Assembly: GCA_023416585.1 (NCBI GenBank)
Contig: JAEZHM010000091.1
Location: 82,516-146,515, forward strand
DNA length: 64,000 nt
DNA from: Bacillota bacterium
Lineage (GTDB): Bacteria > Bacillota > Clostridia > Christensenellales > Aristaeellaceae
Direction of reading: 5' to 3'
Positions 17,283 to 25,995 of the stretch are shown one piece after another. Each line of letters begins with the position of its first letter. Positions within the stretch are counted from its first letter, which is position 1. The translations under genes were made by a program, and so were the position numbers. The notes beneath the pieces are model-generated. The model had not been told where the DNA came from. It was given only the letters and a program-made list of their open reading frames with translations, and did no database searches.

Positions 17283-19418
17283 ATGTCACTTCAAAAGCCT
17301 ACAACGACCGTGCATATGCTGCACACGAGGGCGGTCGCGTTCAAAAACAGTCTGACCTTCAAGATGCTCATTCAACTGCTCGCCATGATAGCAATTGTTT
17401 TGGCGGGCATACTGGTCGTGCTTTGGCTCCAGCTTACAGATCTTGTTTCTGGTAACGTTCAAAAAGAGATAAAATTCCTTGCGGAGCACAACGCTAACCT
17501 TTCAATGGATTATTTCAATACCATGCATGAGCAATCAGCTTCGCTTGCCAAAGTCATGTCGGAAATGAGCAGCACCGACATGACATCAGAAGATAAACAG
17601 GAGCTGATGTTGAAGCTGATGGACGGGATCATCAGGGATGAGCGTATATTCGGCGTTTATACCGCCTGGGAACCAAATCTAGGATTTCCGGATACGCCTG
17701 ATGGTGTATCTTTCTATATTTACCACTCTGGATATGATTTGAAAACAGATATTTTGAACGATTACGATGCCTATAAAGAAGGCGACTATTATGCGGCTGT
17801 GAAAAGAAACAAGGCACCGCATATAACGGAACCATATCCGTACGAACTTACCAATGGCCAGACGGAGTGGCTGATCACCGTAAGCAATCCGATTATATCC
17901 GAATCCGGTGCGTTTTTGGGTGTCGCCACTTGTGATATCATGGCCAAAACCATCAACAGCCTGGATTATAGCCTTGGGGGTTATTCAAAGGCTTACAACA
18001 TACTGCTCTCACCTGGCGGCGCGTATTTGACGAATTCGAGGGATAAAGGCCTGATGGGCAGCGCTTTCGGAGAGGGAATGAAGGATCAAGCCGAGCGCAG
18101 CGAAATTCTATCCATGGCTGCTTCGGGAGAAGAAAAGCTGTGGGAGCACAAAGATGAGGTCTTGGGCGAAGATGCCTACGTCGTCCATGCGCCGGTTCAA
18201 ATCACGGGACACAATGATACGCTATCAAGCCTGTTTGTTGTATCCAGGTCGGAGGCCCTTGCGCAGGCAAGCAGCATAGTGCTTGTCGTAATGCTGCTGA
18301 GCTTTATGGAAATAGCGATCATCGGTACGGGCGTTATTCTGATCCTAAGAAGGTCCCTGCGCCCGATGAAGGACATCATCAGCGTTGCCGAGGGAATGGA
18401 GCGCGGCGAACTGAGTTCAGCTGTAAAGATTACTGCAAAAGACGAGTTTGGGCACCTGGCGCAGGTCTTTGCGAAGACCACCAATGTGCTTCAAAAATAT
18501 ATAGGCGAAATAACCTCCGTTTTGCTTCAGATTGCCAAAGGCGACCTGCGTGTGAACATTGAAAATGATTACACTGGCGATTTTGCGCCAATCAAGGCTG
18601 CGCTTCTGGACATTTCCTCTTCGCTGAACAATACTCTTATTTCGATCAATACAGCTGCCGAGCAGGTCTCGACTGGTGCAAGCCAAGTGGCAAGCGGTGC
18701 CCAGGCCCTGGCTGCAGGATCGACCGAACAGGCGTCCTCGATTGAGGAACTGAATGCTTCCATAACAAAAATAGCGGAACAGTCTGTAGATAATGCCGCC
18801 AATGTAAAATCAGCCAACCAGTACGTTGAACAGGCCAGCGCAAACGTAAGGGACGGCAGCGAGCGCATGAAGCAGCTCACAGGAGCAATGGCAAATATTG
18901 GATCTTCCTCAAAACAGATTGCCAATATCACCAAAGTGATAGAGGATATCGCATTCCAGACCAACATTCTTGCTCTGAACGCTGCCATTGAGGCGGCCCG
19001 CGCGGGGAATGCAGGCAAGGGCTTTGCCGTAGTGGCGGATGAGGTGCGAAACCTTGCCGCAAAATCGGCCGAAGCGGCCAAGCAAACCGCGGACTTGATC
19101 CGGCATTCGGCCGCTGCAGTGGAGGAAGGCACGCAAATCACAGAGAAAACCGCACAGATATTGAACGATATTGAGAGTAAAGAAAACCTGGTAAACGAGA
19201 GCATTTTGAAGGTCCTTCAGTCATCCTCCGATCAAGCGTTCGCCATTGAACAGGTCATGCAGGGGCTTAATCAAGTATCTTCTGTTGTGCAGACGAATGC
19301 TGCCACCGCGGAGGAAAACTCCGCCACCAGTGAGGAAATGTCTGCCCAGGCTACCGCATTGCGTGAGGAAGTCACCAAGTTTAAACTAAATATGGGGATG
19401 GAGGGAAATCTGTCATGA
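17283..19418 (+). CDS. methyl-accepting chemotaxis protein 4 (dCache-type sensor)
   Basis: A 711-residue receptor. TM1 is about 28-50 and TM2 about 328-355. The large domain between them shows dCache features: VYTAWEPN, then a Tyr/Trp-rich pocket strand ending in TEWLITVSNPI and GVATCDI. dCache domains bind amino acids, polyamines or other small ligands directly. HAMP and the signalling domain follow. It ends ...KLNMGMEGNLS and lacks the ...GKY tail. Its stop overlaps the start of receptor 5 by 4 bases (ATGA). ATG 17283 follows GCGGAGG. Confidence 0.93.
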   Translation: MSLQKPTTTVHMLHTRAVAFKNSLTFKMLIQLLAMIAIVLAGILVVLWLQLTDLVSGNVQKEIKFLAEHNANLSMDYFNTMHEQSASLAKVMSEMSSTDMTSEDKQELMLKLMDGIIRDERIFGVYTAWEPNLGFPDTPDGVSFYIYHSGYDLKTDILNDYDAYKEGDYYAAVKRNKAPHITEPYPYELTNGQTEWLITVSNPIISESGAFLGVATCDIMAKTINSLDYSLGGYSKAYNILLSPGGAYLTNSRDKGLMGSAFGEGMKDQAERSEILSMAASGEEKLWEHKDEVLGEDAYVVHAPVQITGHNDTLSSLFVVSRSEALAQASSIVLVVMLLSFMEIAIIGTGVILILRRSLRPMKDIISVAEGMERGELSSAVKITAKDEFGHLAQVFAKTTNVLQKYIGEITSVLLQIAKGDLRVNIENDYTGDFAPIKAALLDISSSLNNTLISINTAAEQVSTGASQVASGAQALAAGSTEQASSIEELNASITKIAEQSVDNAANVKSANQYVEQASANVRDGSERMKQLTGAMANIGSSSKQIANITKVIEDIAFQTNILALNAAIEAARAGNAGKGFAVVADEVRNLAAKSAEAAKQTADLIRHSAAAVEEGTQITEKTAQILNDIESKENLVNESILKVLQSSSDQAFAIEQVMQGLNQVSSVVQTNAATAEENSATSEEMSAQATALREEVTKFKLNMGMEGNLS

Positions 19419-21196
19419 AAAAGGCAATGAAGCAATCTACACTTGTCTATATCCTGAACTATAGTTCCATTCTGCTTCTTATTGGCATCATCGTGTCTTT
19501 CATTATGGTGGTCGTACTAAACACAAGGATTGATACGGCAAATAAAAATAAAATCGAGCTTACGCAAAATGCAAAACGTTTCATGGACGGCTCCGATTAT
19601 TTGACGAATGAAGTGCGGGCCTATGCGGCAACCGGAAATCAGGTTCATTACGACAATTATTGGAACGAGGCCAATAATTTAAAAAACACTACCATCGGCG
19701 TGGAAAATATGAAGAAGATTGGTATTGCCGGCAGCGAACAGAAAAAGATCGATGAGATGCTCACGATTTCCGACCAGCTTATACCATTGGAAGAAAAAGC
19801 GATGAAGGACGTACAGGGCGGCCAAATGAGCACCGCTATTGAATATGTGTATGGCAATGAGTACGAGACATCCATAGCTAAAATCAAAAAGCTCCAGGCA
19901 GAGTTCATGGATATGCTGGAACAGCGCAATCAAGATGCGATCAATTCCCTGATGGCAACCAATCTGGTGTTGGAAATCCTCACCTTTGTCATGATTGCTC
20001 TGATCGCGGCTATGCAGGTTATTACCCTCCTGGTCATGGGCAAAAAGGTACTTCGCCCAATTGCCGCCGTCGAAAAAGAGATGGGGGAAATTTCCCAGGG
20101 CAACCTGTCTTCTGCCTTTTCCCTTGAGCCGGATACATCCGAGATTGGCATGCTGATTCACTCCATCCATATGACCCGCGCTACCCTCCAGAAGTATATC
20201 AGCGATATTTCTGAAAAGCTTACCCAAATATCAGCGGGGAATTTAGCGGTACGGGCTGATGTGCAATATATCGGTGATTTTACCCCCATTCAGCGCGCAC
20301 TTGAAACCATCCTCCGGTCTCTAAATGGAACCCTGAGCCAGATCGATACCGCGGCTGAACAAGTCAGCACAGGCGCTTCCCAGGTTGCCAGCGGAGCCCA
20401 GGCTCTTGCAACAGGCTCGACCGAGCAGGCGTCCTCTATTGAGGAACTGAACGCTTCTATTGCAAAGATTGCGGAGCAGTCAGCGGAAAATGCCGTCAAC
20501 GTAAAGTTGGCCACTCAATATGTCGAACAAGCCAGCGAAAACGTAAGAGATGGAAGCGAGCGCATGAAGCAACTCACTGGAGCGATGGCGAATATCGGCT
20601 CTTCCTCAAATCAGATTGCCAATATCACCAAAGTGATAGAGGATATAGCATTCCAAACCAACATCCTTGCGCTGAACGCAGCTATCGAGGCTGCCCGTGC
20701 TGGGAACGCAGGCAAGGGCTTTGCCGTGGTGGCGGATGAGGTGCGAAACCTTGCCGCAAAGTCGGCCGAAGCGGCCAAGCAGACCGCGGAGCTAATCAGG
20801 CGCTCGGCAGTCACGGTGGAGGAAGGAACGCAGGTAGCGGCGAAAACCGCACAGATATTAAACGATATTGAGAGTAAAGAAAACCTGGTCAACGAGAGCA
20901 TTTTGAAAGTCCTTCAGTCATCCTCCGATCAAGCGTCCGCCATTGAACAAGTCAAGCAGGGGCTTAATCAGGTATCCTCCGTCGTGCAGACGAACGCGGC
21001 TACCGCCGAGGAAAACTCCGCCACCAGCGAGGAGATGTCTGCTCAGGCTGCTGCATTGCGGGAGGAAGTCGGAAAGTTCAAGCTGGATAACGGGTATGAA
21101 AAGAACAGTCTTGCAGCTATCTCCCTGCTTAAGGAACCAACTATAAATAAAAGCAAAGCAGCTTTCAAAGCAGGCTCAGCTTTGGGAAAGTATTGA
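19415..21196 (+). CDS. methyl-accepting chemotaxis protein 5
   Basis: A 593-residue receptor: TM1 about 9-34, helical sensor domain, TM2 about 181-208, HAMP, and a signalling domain almost identical to that of receptor 4, including long runs of identical DNA. The sensor domains of 4 and 5 are unrelated. The C-terminus ends AGSALGKY, as in receptor 1. The start is translationally coupled to receptor 4 by ATGA. cheV begins 9 bases after its stop. Confidence 0.93.
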   Translation: MKKAMKQSTLVYILNYSSILLLIGIIVSFIMVVVLNTRIDTANKNKIELTQNAKRFMDGSDYLTNEVRAYAATGNQVHYDNYWNEANNLKNTTIGVENMKKIGIAGSEQKKIDEMLTISDQLIPLEEKAMKDVQGGQMSTAIEYVYGNEYETSIAKIKKLQAEFMDMLEQRNQDAINSLMATNLVLEILTFVMIALIAAMQVITLLVMGKKVLRPIAAVEKEMGEISQGNLSSAFSLEPDTSEIGMLIHSIHMTRATLQKYISDISEKLTQISAGNLAVRADVQYIGDFTPIQRALETILRSLNGTLSQIDTAAEQVSTGASQVASGAQALATGSTEQASSIEELNASIAKIAEQSAENAVNVKLATQYVEQASENVRDGSERMKQLTGAMANIGSSSNQIANITKVIEDIAFQTNILALNAAIEAARAGNAGKGFAVVADEVRNLAAKSAEAAKQTAELIRRSAVTVEEGTQVAAKTAQILNDIESKENLVNESILKVLQSSSDQASAIEQVKQGLNQVSSVVQTNAATAEENSATSEEMSAQAAALREEVGKFKLDNGYEKNSLAAISLLKEPTINKSKAAFKAGSALGKY

Positions 21197-21205
21197 GGTG
21201 TTTTA

Positions 21206-22120
21206 ATGAATCTTGAAAAAACGGAAATTATGCTGGAATCCGGAACGAACGAACTTGGGCTTTTGGAATTTCGCATCGGGGGAAACAGCTTTGGCATCAA
21301 TGTTGCCAAAGTACGTGAACTGCTTCAATACCGGCCGGTGCAGCCCATGCCTCATGCCCAGCCCCATGTAGAAGGCGTCATCTGCCCCAGAAATGAGCTG
21401 CTGACGGTGATCGATCTGGCTTCATACCTGAATCAACCGGCTTCCGAACGGCCGGATCAGGATATTTTCGTTATCACTTCGTTTAATCAAACGGACATTG
21501 CTTTCCATGTGCATCAAGTGGTGGGCATCCATTGGATTTCCTGGGAGACCATTGAAAAGCCTAATACGGCTATCTTCGGGGACAGCGAAGGCGTTGTGAC
21601 GGGTATCGCCAAGCAGAAAGACAACTTAATCACCATACTGGATTTTGAAAAGATTATGGTGGATATAAATCCCGGCACCAGCGTGGCGGCGGATGCAGAA
21701 CTGATCCGCAGTCCGGCATTGCAGGATTCCAGACACAACATACTGGTAGTGGAAGATTCCATGATGCTGCGCAAAATGATATCTGATGCCCTTCAAAAAG
21801 CGGGTTATATGAATATCATTATGAAAGAAGACGGACAGGACGCATGGGATTACCTGTCAGGGCTCAAGGAAGAAAACGGCCCAATCGAAAAACAGATCAG
21901 TTGTGTTATCACAGATATCGAAATGCCTCAAATGGACGGTCATCACCTGACAAAGCGAATCAAGGAGAGCAAGCTGCTGTCCAATATCCCGGTGATCATT
22001 TTCTCCTCACTCATATCGGAGGAAATGATCGTGAAAGGCAATGAGGTCGGGGCTGATGCCCAGTTGTCGAAGCCCCAAATCCATCTGCTGGTAGGAAAAC
22101 TCAGCGAAATGATCCGGTAA
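21206..22120 (+). CDS. cheV: coupling protein CheV (CheW domain plus receiver)
   Basis: A 304-residue protein. Residues 1-165 are a CheW-like domain (ELGLLEFRIGGNSFGINVAK, CPRNELLTVIDL). Residues 175-304 are a receiver with acidic pair in VVEDSM, phospho-acceptor Asp237 in ITDIEMPQMDG, and Lys in AQLSKPQ. CheV links receptors to CheA and tunes the array by phosphorylation. It is the only complete receiver in the cluster apart from CheB. It closes the che run and is followed by a terminator. Confidence 0.95.
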   Translation: MNLEKTEIMLESGTNELGLLEFRIGGNSFGINVAKVRELLQYRPVQPMPHAQPHVEGVICPRNELLTVIDLASYLNQPASERPDQDIFVITSFNQTDIAFHVHQVVGIHWISWETIEKPNTAIFGDSEGVVTGIAKQKDNLITILDFEKIMVDINPGTSVAADAELIRSPALQDSRHNILVVEDSMMLRKMISDALQKAGYMNIIMKEDGQDAWDYLSGLKEENGPIEKQISCVITDIEMPQMDGHHLTKRIKESKLLSNIPVIIFSSLISEEMIVKGNEVGADAQLSKPQIHLLVGKLSEMIR

Positions 22121-22144
22121 GTAAAAAGCTTATTGTGAAATAAA

Positions 22145-22196
22145 AGCAGGTTGTGCTCCTATGGTAAGCAATGCCGTAGGGTCAACCTGTTTTTTA
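22145..22196 (+). terminator. terminator after cheV
   Basis: CAGGTTG (22147-22153) pairs with CAACCTG (22183-22189) and is followed by TTTTTT. It ends the che cluster. Confidence 0.75.
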
Positions 22197-22261
22197 GCAT
22201 GGTCTGCTAATAGCTGCTATAAAAGAATCAAGCATGTTATAAACAAGATCACCGCAGTAAA

Positions 22262-22486
22262 TCAGGTTTTCTTTGTTTGATGCTTTGCCTCGTCTTTGAT
22301 TTCCTCACGCATGTCGTCCAGCGCGTGGCTCCTGCGCACGTTTTTGTCCTTTAGCGCCTCCTTGGCTTTGGGATCGGAGGCCTTGGCGATCATATCGTCG
22401 GCCAGCCGGGAATTGCGGATGGTGGCGTCAATATTCTTTTGGATATGATCCACGTTGTCCCTGCGGTCATCGGGATTGTGTTTCAT
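22262..22486 (-). CDS. tlp: small acid-soluble spore protein Tlp
   Basis: A 74-residue protein on the minus strand, starting MKHNPDDRRDNVDHIQKNID and containing ALKDKNVRRSHALDDMREEI KDEA. This follows the Tlp pattern (PDDR.DNV..IQ..I..T, then K..RR...L..MR.EIKDEA). Tlp is a minor spore-core protein made in the forespore. The frame is open far upstream, but CAT at 22484-22486 has AAGGAGGAT next to it and gives the family length. It is divergent from deoB. Its presence shows the organism forms spores. Confidence 0.93.
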   Translation of the reverse strand: MKHNPDDRRDNVDHIQKNIDATIRNSRLADDMIAKASDPKAKEALKDKNVRRSHALDDMREEIKDEAKHQTKKT

Positions 22487-22645
22487 AATCATCCTCCTTG
22501 CTGTTGATACTGACGATATCTTTCCGCAGCTTCTTCCGCTTATGCATGGTGAGGGTGAAGCTTGTGGTAAAAATTGCACAAAAGCCTTTTCATTCTCGTT
22601 TTCTCTGTGTAAAATACAAGTGGGACAAACCCAAAGGAGGACTTT

Positions 22646-23806
22646 ATGAAGCGTGTGATATTGACCGTTCTGGACGGCGTTGGCGTTGGCGAACTGCCCG
22701 ATGCAGCGTCTTATGGCGATGTTGGTTCCAATACTATGGCTCATGTGGTGGCTGTGGCGAGGCCAGCCTTGCCCAACATGGCAAAAATCGGCCTGGGGCA
22801 GATAGATGGCGCGGGCTATCCTGCTTTCGATCATGCAAAGGGTGCTTTCGGCAAGGCCATGGAACGCTCGCCGGGGAAAGATACAACCACCGGCCATTGG
22901 GAAATGGCCGGTCTGACGCTGAAGCAGCCTTTTCCTACCTTTCCCAACGGTTTTCCCTTCGATGTAATAGATGCATTTGAAAGCGCCATCGGAACAAAGA
23001 CACTTGGCAACAAACCAGCCTCCGGCACGGAAATTTTGGTGGAGCTGGGGGAGGAGCATTTGAAGACCGGTTATCCCATCGTATACACCTCAGCGGACAG
23101 CGTGTTTCAGATTGCATGCCACGAATCGATTTTCCCGCCGGAAAAGCTTTACGGAATATGCGAAACAGCCAGGCGCATCCTTACTGGAAAGCATGCGGTA
23201 GGCCGAGTGATCGCAAGGCCGTTTTCAGGAGAACCGGGCAACTTTGTGCGCACCTCAAGAAGGCGGGATTTTTCGCTGGACCCCACTGGGGAAACGCTGC
23301 TGGACGCTACCAAGGCGGCGGGGATGCAGGTAATGGGCGTAGGAAAAATTGAGGATATCTTCAATCACCGTGGCCTAACCAAAAGCAATCATGCTGCCGG
23401 AAACCCCGCCTGCATTGAGGCGATGCTTGATTATATGCGTGAAGATTTCACTGGGCTTTTATTCACCAACCTGGTGGATACCGACATGGTGTATGGCCAC
23501 CGGAACGATCCCATCGGCTACGCTCAGGCGCTTACCTATTTTGATTCAAAGCTTCCGGAAGTGTTTTCCCTCATGGGGCCGGAGGATCTGCTGATTATCA
23601 CCGCTGATCACGGGGTGGACCCCACATTCCCCGGCACCGATCACACAAGGGAGCATGTGCCTATCCTATGCTGGCACAAAGGAATGAAGAAGCTTGTGAA
23701 TTTGGGTGTGAGGGATACGTTTGCCGATATCGGCGCTACGGCTGCGGAGTATTTGGGGCTTCCCCAACGCTTTTGCGCAAAATCCTTCCTGAACGATATC
23801 CTGTAA
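22646..23806 (+). CDS. deoB: phosphopentomutase DeoB
   Basis: A 386-residue alkaline-phosphatase-superfamily mutase. The metal- and phosphate-binding start is VLDGVGVGELPDAASYGD with SNTMAH. DTDMVYGHR and TADHGVDPTFPGTDHTRE supply the other metal ligands. It interconverts (deoxy)ribose 1- and 5-phosphate, linking nucleoside salvage to the pentose phosphate pathway. AAAGGAGG precedes the ATG. It is followed by punA 15 bases later; the enzyme pair is a common unit. Confidence 0.97.
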   Translation: MKRVILTVLDGVGVGELPDAASYGDVGSNTMAHVVAVARPALPNMAKIGLGQIDGAGYPAFDHAKGAFGKAMERSPGKDTTTGHWEMAGLTLKQPFPTFPNGFPFDVIDAFESAIGTKTLGNKPASGTEILVELGEEHLKTGYPIVYTSADSVFQIACHESIFPPEKLYGICETARRILTGKHAVGRVIARPFSGEPGNFVRTSRRRDFSLDPTGETLLDATKAAGMQVMGVGKIEDIFNHRGLTKSNHAAGNPACIEAMLDYMREDFTGLLFTNLVDTDMVYGHRNDPIGYAQALTYFDSKLPEVFSLMGPEDLLIITADHGVDPTFPGTDHTREHVPILCWHKGMKKLVNLGVRDTFADIGATAAEYLGLPQRFCAKSFLNDIL

Positions 23807-23821
23807 TACGGAGGTTACTTT

Positions 23822-24631
23822 ATGCTCAAAAAGATACATAAGGCGGCAAAGGTGATCGAGGAGGCCTGCGGGAGGGCCGATATCGGCATCATCTTAGGCA
23901 GCGGCCTGGGTGACTTTGCAAAAGCCCTTCATGATTCCAAATCGTTATCCTACAGCGATATTCCCGGCTTTCCTGAATCCACTGTACCAGGCCACGCCGG
24001 CATGTGGCATGGGGGAAAGCTTCATGGGAAAAGCGTATGTATGATGCAGGGGCGCTTTCATGCCTATGAAGGGCATGACCTTCAGGAGGTTACCTTGCCC
24101 GTGCGGGTAATGGCGCTATTAGGCGTGAAGACGCTGATCGTTACCAACGCCGCAGGGGGCGTGAACCTTGATTTTCATCCGGGGGATCTGATGCAGATCA
24201 CTGATTATATTAATTTTGCTGGGCGCAATCCCCTGCGTGGGCCAAACCTAGATGAATTCGGTATCAGGTTTCCTGACATGACGTATGCTTATGACCGGGA
24301 ATTGGCAGCCCTTGCCCACAGGTGCGCTCAGGAACTGAATATCCGTTTGCAAAAAGGCGTGTACTGCTGGTTTGGCGGCCCCTGCTACGAAACGCCGGCT
24401 GAGATACGCATGGCCAGAATTCTTGGGGCGGACGCCGTGGGCATGTCCACCGTGCCGGAAACGATCGTTGCCAGGCATTGCGGCATGAGGGTGCTGGGCT
24501 TGAGCTGCATCACCAATATGGCGGCCGGTATCCTGGACGCTCCGCTTGACCATGAGGAAGTCATGGCTGCAGGTGAGCAAGTAAAGGATACGTTCAAGGC
24601 GCTCATCAATGCGGTGATCGGCGGAATGTAA
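23822..24631 (+). CDS. punA: purine nucleoside phosphorylase
   Basis: A 269-residue trimeric-type (PNP-I/MTAP family) phosphorylase. It has a phosphate-binding GSGLGDF, NAAGGVNLDFHPGDLM, and the base-site strand WFGGPCYETPAEIRM with VGMSTVPE. It splits (deoxy)guanosine and inosine with phosphate to base plus (deoxy)ribose 1-phosphate, which DeoB then uses. It sits between deoB and dacF, the order seen in Bacillus (drm-pupG-dacF). Confidence 0.95.
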   Translation: MLKKIHKAAKVIEEACGRADIGIILGSGLGDFAKALHDSKSLSYSDIPGFPESTVPGHAGMWHGGKLHGKSVCMMQGRFHAYEGHDLQEVTLPVRVMALLGVKTLIVTNAAGGVNLDFHPGDLMQITDYINFAGRNPLRGPNLDEFGIRFPDMTYAYDRELAALAHRCAQELNIRLQKGVYCWFGGPCYETPAEIRMARILGADAVGMSTVPETIVARHCGMRVLGLSCITNMAAGILDAPLDHEEVMAAGEQVKDTFKALINAVIGGM

Positions 24632-24718
24632 AACATGCCAAAAAATCCCATGCCTTTTCCCGGCCATGTCAGGGCATGATAAGAACGCATACCGCTTGAC
24701 TTGGGAAGGGGATACATC

Positions 24719-25876
24719 ATGGGTAAAGGGATGCGCTTCTTTTCGGCATTGCTGGCCGTTTTGCTCATCATACCCGCGGCGGGGGCCGCACCGTTGGAAA
24801 CGGGGGAACCTGTTCCCCTTACTTCGCCATCCGCTGTGCTAGCTGAGGTGTCCACCGGAACTGTCATTTTTGAAAAGAACGCTGATGAGAAGCGGCAGGT
24901 GGCCTCCATCACCAAGCTGATGACGGCGCTGCTCCTGCTGGAGGATATCAACAACGGGGCAATTTCACTTACCGATCAGGTGATGGTATCCAAGAATGCC
25001 GCCTCCACAAAGGGCAGCCAGGCGCTGCTGGACGCGGATACCGCATACCCGCTGGAAACGCTGCTGCAGGCTACCATCATGGCCAGTGCCAATGATGCTG
25101 CTGTTGCGCTGGCGGAGCATGCCTCAGGTACTGAAGCGGTTTTTGTGGACCGCATGAATGCCCGAGCAGCAGAGCTTGGCTTGACCAATACACATTATGT
25201 CAACTGTACCGGCCTGCCTCAGGATGGGCAGTACACAACCGCCAGAGATGTGATGACGCTCTCCTGCGAGGTGGGCAAGCATCCCGCATACCACAAGTAT
25301 TCCAGCGTCTGGATTGATACACTCAAACACCCCAGCGGCCGTACTACGGACCTGACCAATACAAACCGGCTGGTGCGTTTTTATGAAGGCTGTGACGGCT
25401 TCAAAACAGGCTCTACCGACGAGGCCAAGTTCTGCGTAAGCGCAACGGCCGAGAAGAATGGAATGCGCCTTGTGGCCGTGGTATTGGGCAACCCAAAGAG
25501 CCAAACTAGGTTTGACGAAGCTCGGGCCATGCTGGATTATGGCTTTGCCACCTACCGCCGTGTGACCATTGCCCGGGAGGGCGATCTATTAGGCCAGCAG
25601 TTGCAGGTGACCCGCGGCTCCCAGGATATGGTGGATACGGCGCTGGGCAGCGGCCTTTCCATGCTTTTGAAGGTGGGCCAGGAAAAGCAACTGGCCATGG
25701 AGGTAGAACTGCCCGAGTCCGTGCAGGCCCCTGTTCTGAAAGGCGATACGCTGGGTACGGTGCGTGTGCTGCTGGATGGCAAGGTGGTGGCCAAGATAAA
25801 CTGCGTGGCCGCTCATGACGTGCGCATGCCCAGCTTCCTGGAAGGGTTCATCAAGATCCTGGATACATGGCATTGA
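24719..25876 (+). CDS. dacF: D-alanyl-D-alanine carboxypeptidase, DacF-like
   Basis: A penicillin-binding protein of the S11 family, 385 residues from ATG 24719 (GGAAGGGG upstream; an in-frame TTG at 24701 is less likely). A signal peptide covers about 1-23. The active-site motifs are SITK (Ser63, Lys66), SAN (123-125) and KTG (229-231), and a C-terminal beta domain follows from about 275. It trims the terminal D-Ala of peptidoglycan stem peptides. Placement behind deoB-punA points to DacF, which acts on forespore peptidoglycan. In Bacillus the spoIIA genes come next; here a terminator and an unrelated gene follow. Confidence 0.92.
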   Translation: MGKGMRFFSALLAVLLIIPAAGAAPLETGEPVPLTSPSAVLAEVSTGTVIFEKNADEKRQVASITKLMTALLLLEDINNGAISLTDQVMVSKNAASTKGSQALLDADTAYPLETLLQATIMASANDAAVALAEHASGTEAVFVDRMNARAAELGLTNTHYVNCTGLPQDGQYTTARDVMTLSCEVGKHPAYHKYSSVWIDTLKHPSGRTTDLTNTNRLVRFYEGCDGFKTGSTDEAKFCVSATAEKNGMRLVAVVLGNPKSQTRFDEARAMLDYGFATYRRVTIAREGDLLGQQLQVTRGSQDMVDTALGSGLSMLLKVGQEKQLAMEVELPESVQAPVLKGDTLGTVRVLLDGKVVAKINCVAAHDVRMPSFLEGFIKILDTWH

Positions 25877-25954
25877 TCGTCTTACGTTTATTGGTTTCCG
25901 GAATTCCAAATCCTCATAAGGGTTGAATTCCTGGCTCCCCAGGTCAAGGAAAAT

Positions 25955-25995
25955 AAGAGCGGCGGAACAGTTGTTCCGCCGCATTATTTTTTAGA
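25955..25995. terminator. bidirectional terminator between dacF and a convergent gene
   Basis: GCGGCGGAACA (25959-25969) and TGTTCCGCCGC (25972-25982) form an 11-base-pair stem, followed by ATTATTTTTT. It lies at the meeting point of dacF (+) and the 338-residue membrane protein gene (-), and overlaps the end of the latter. Confidence 0.8.

Noticed and set aside
22487..23059. Upstream extension of the tlp frame to a 265-residue minus-strand ORF
   Set aside because: It runs antisense through deoB. The tlp start at 22486 has AAGGAGGAT and gives the normal 74 residues.
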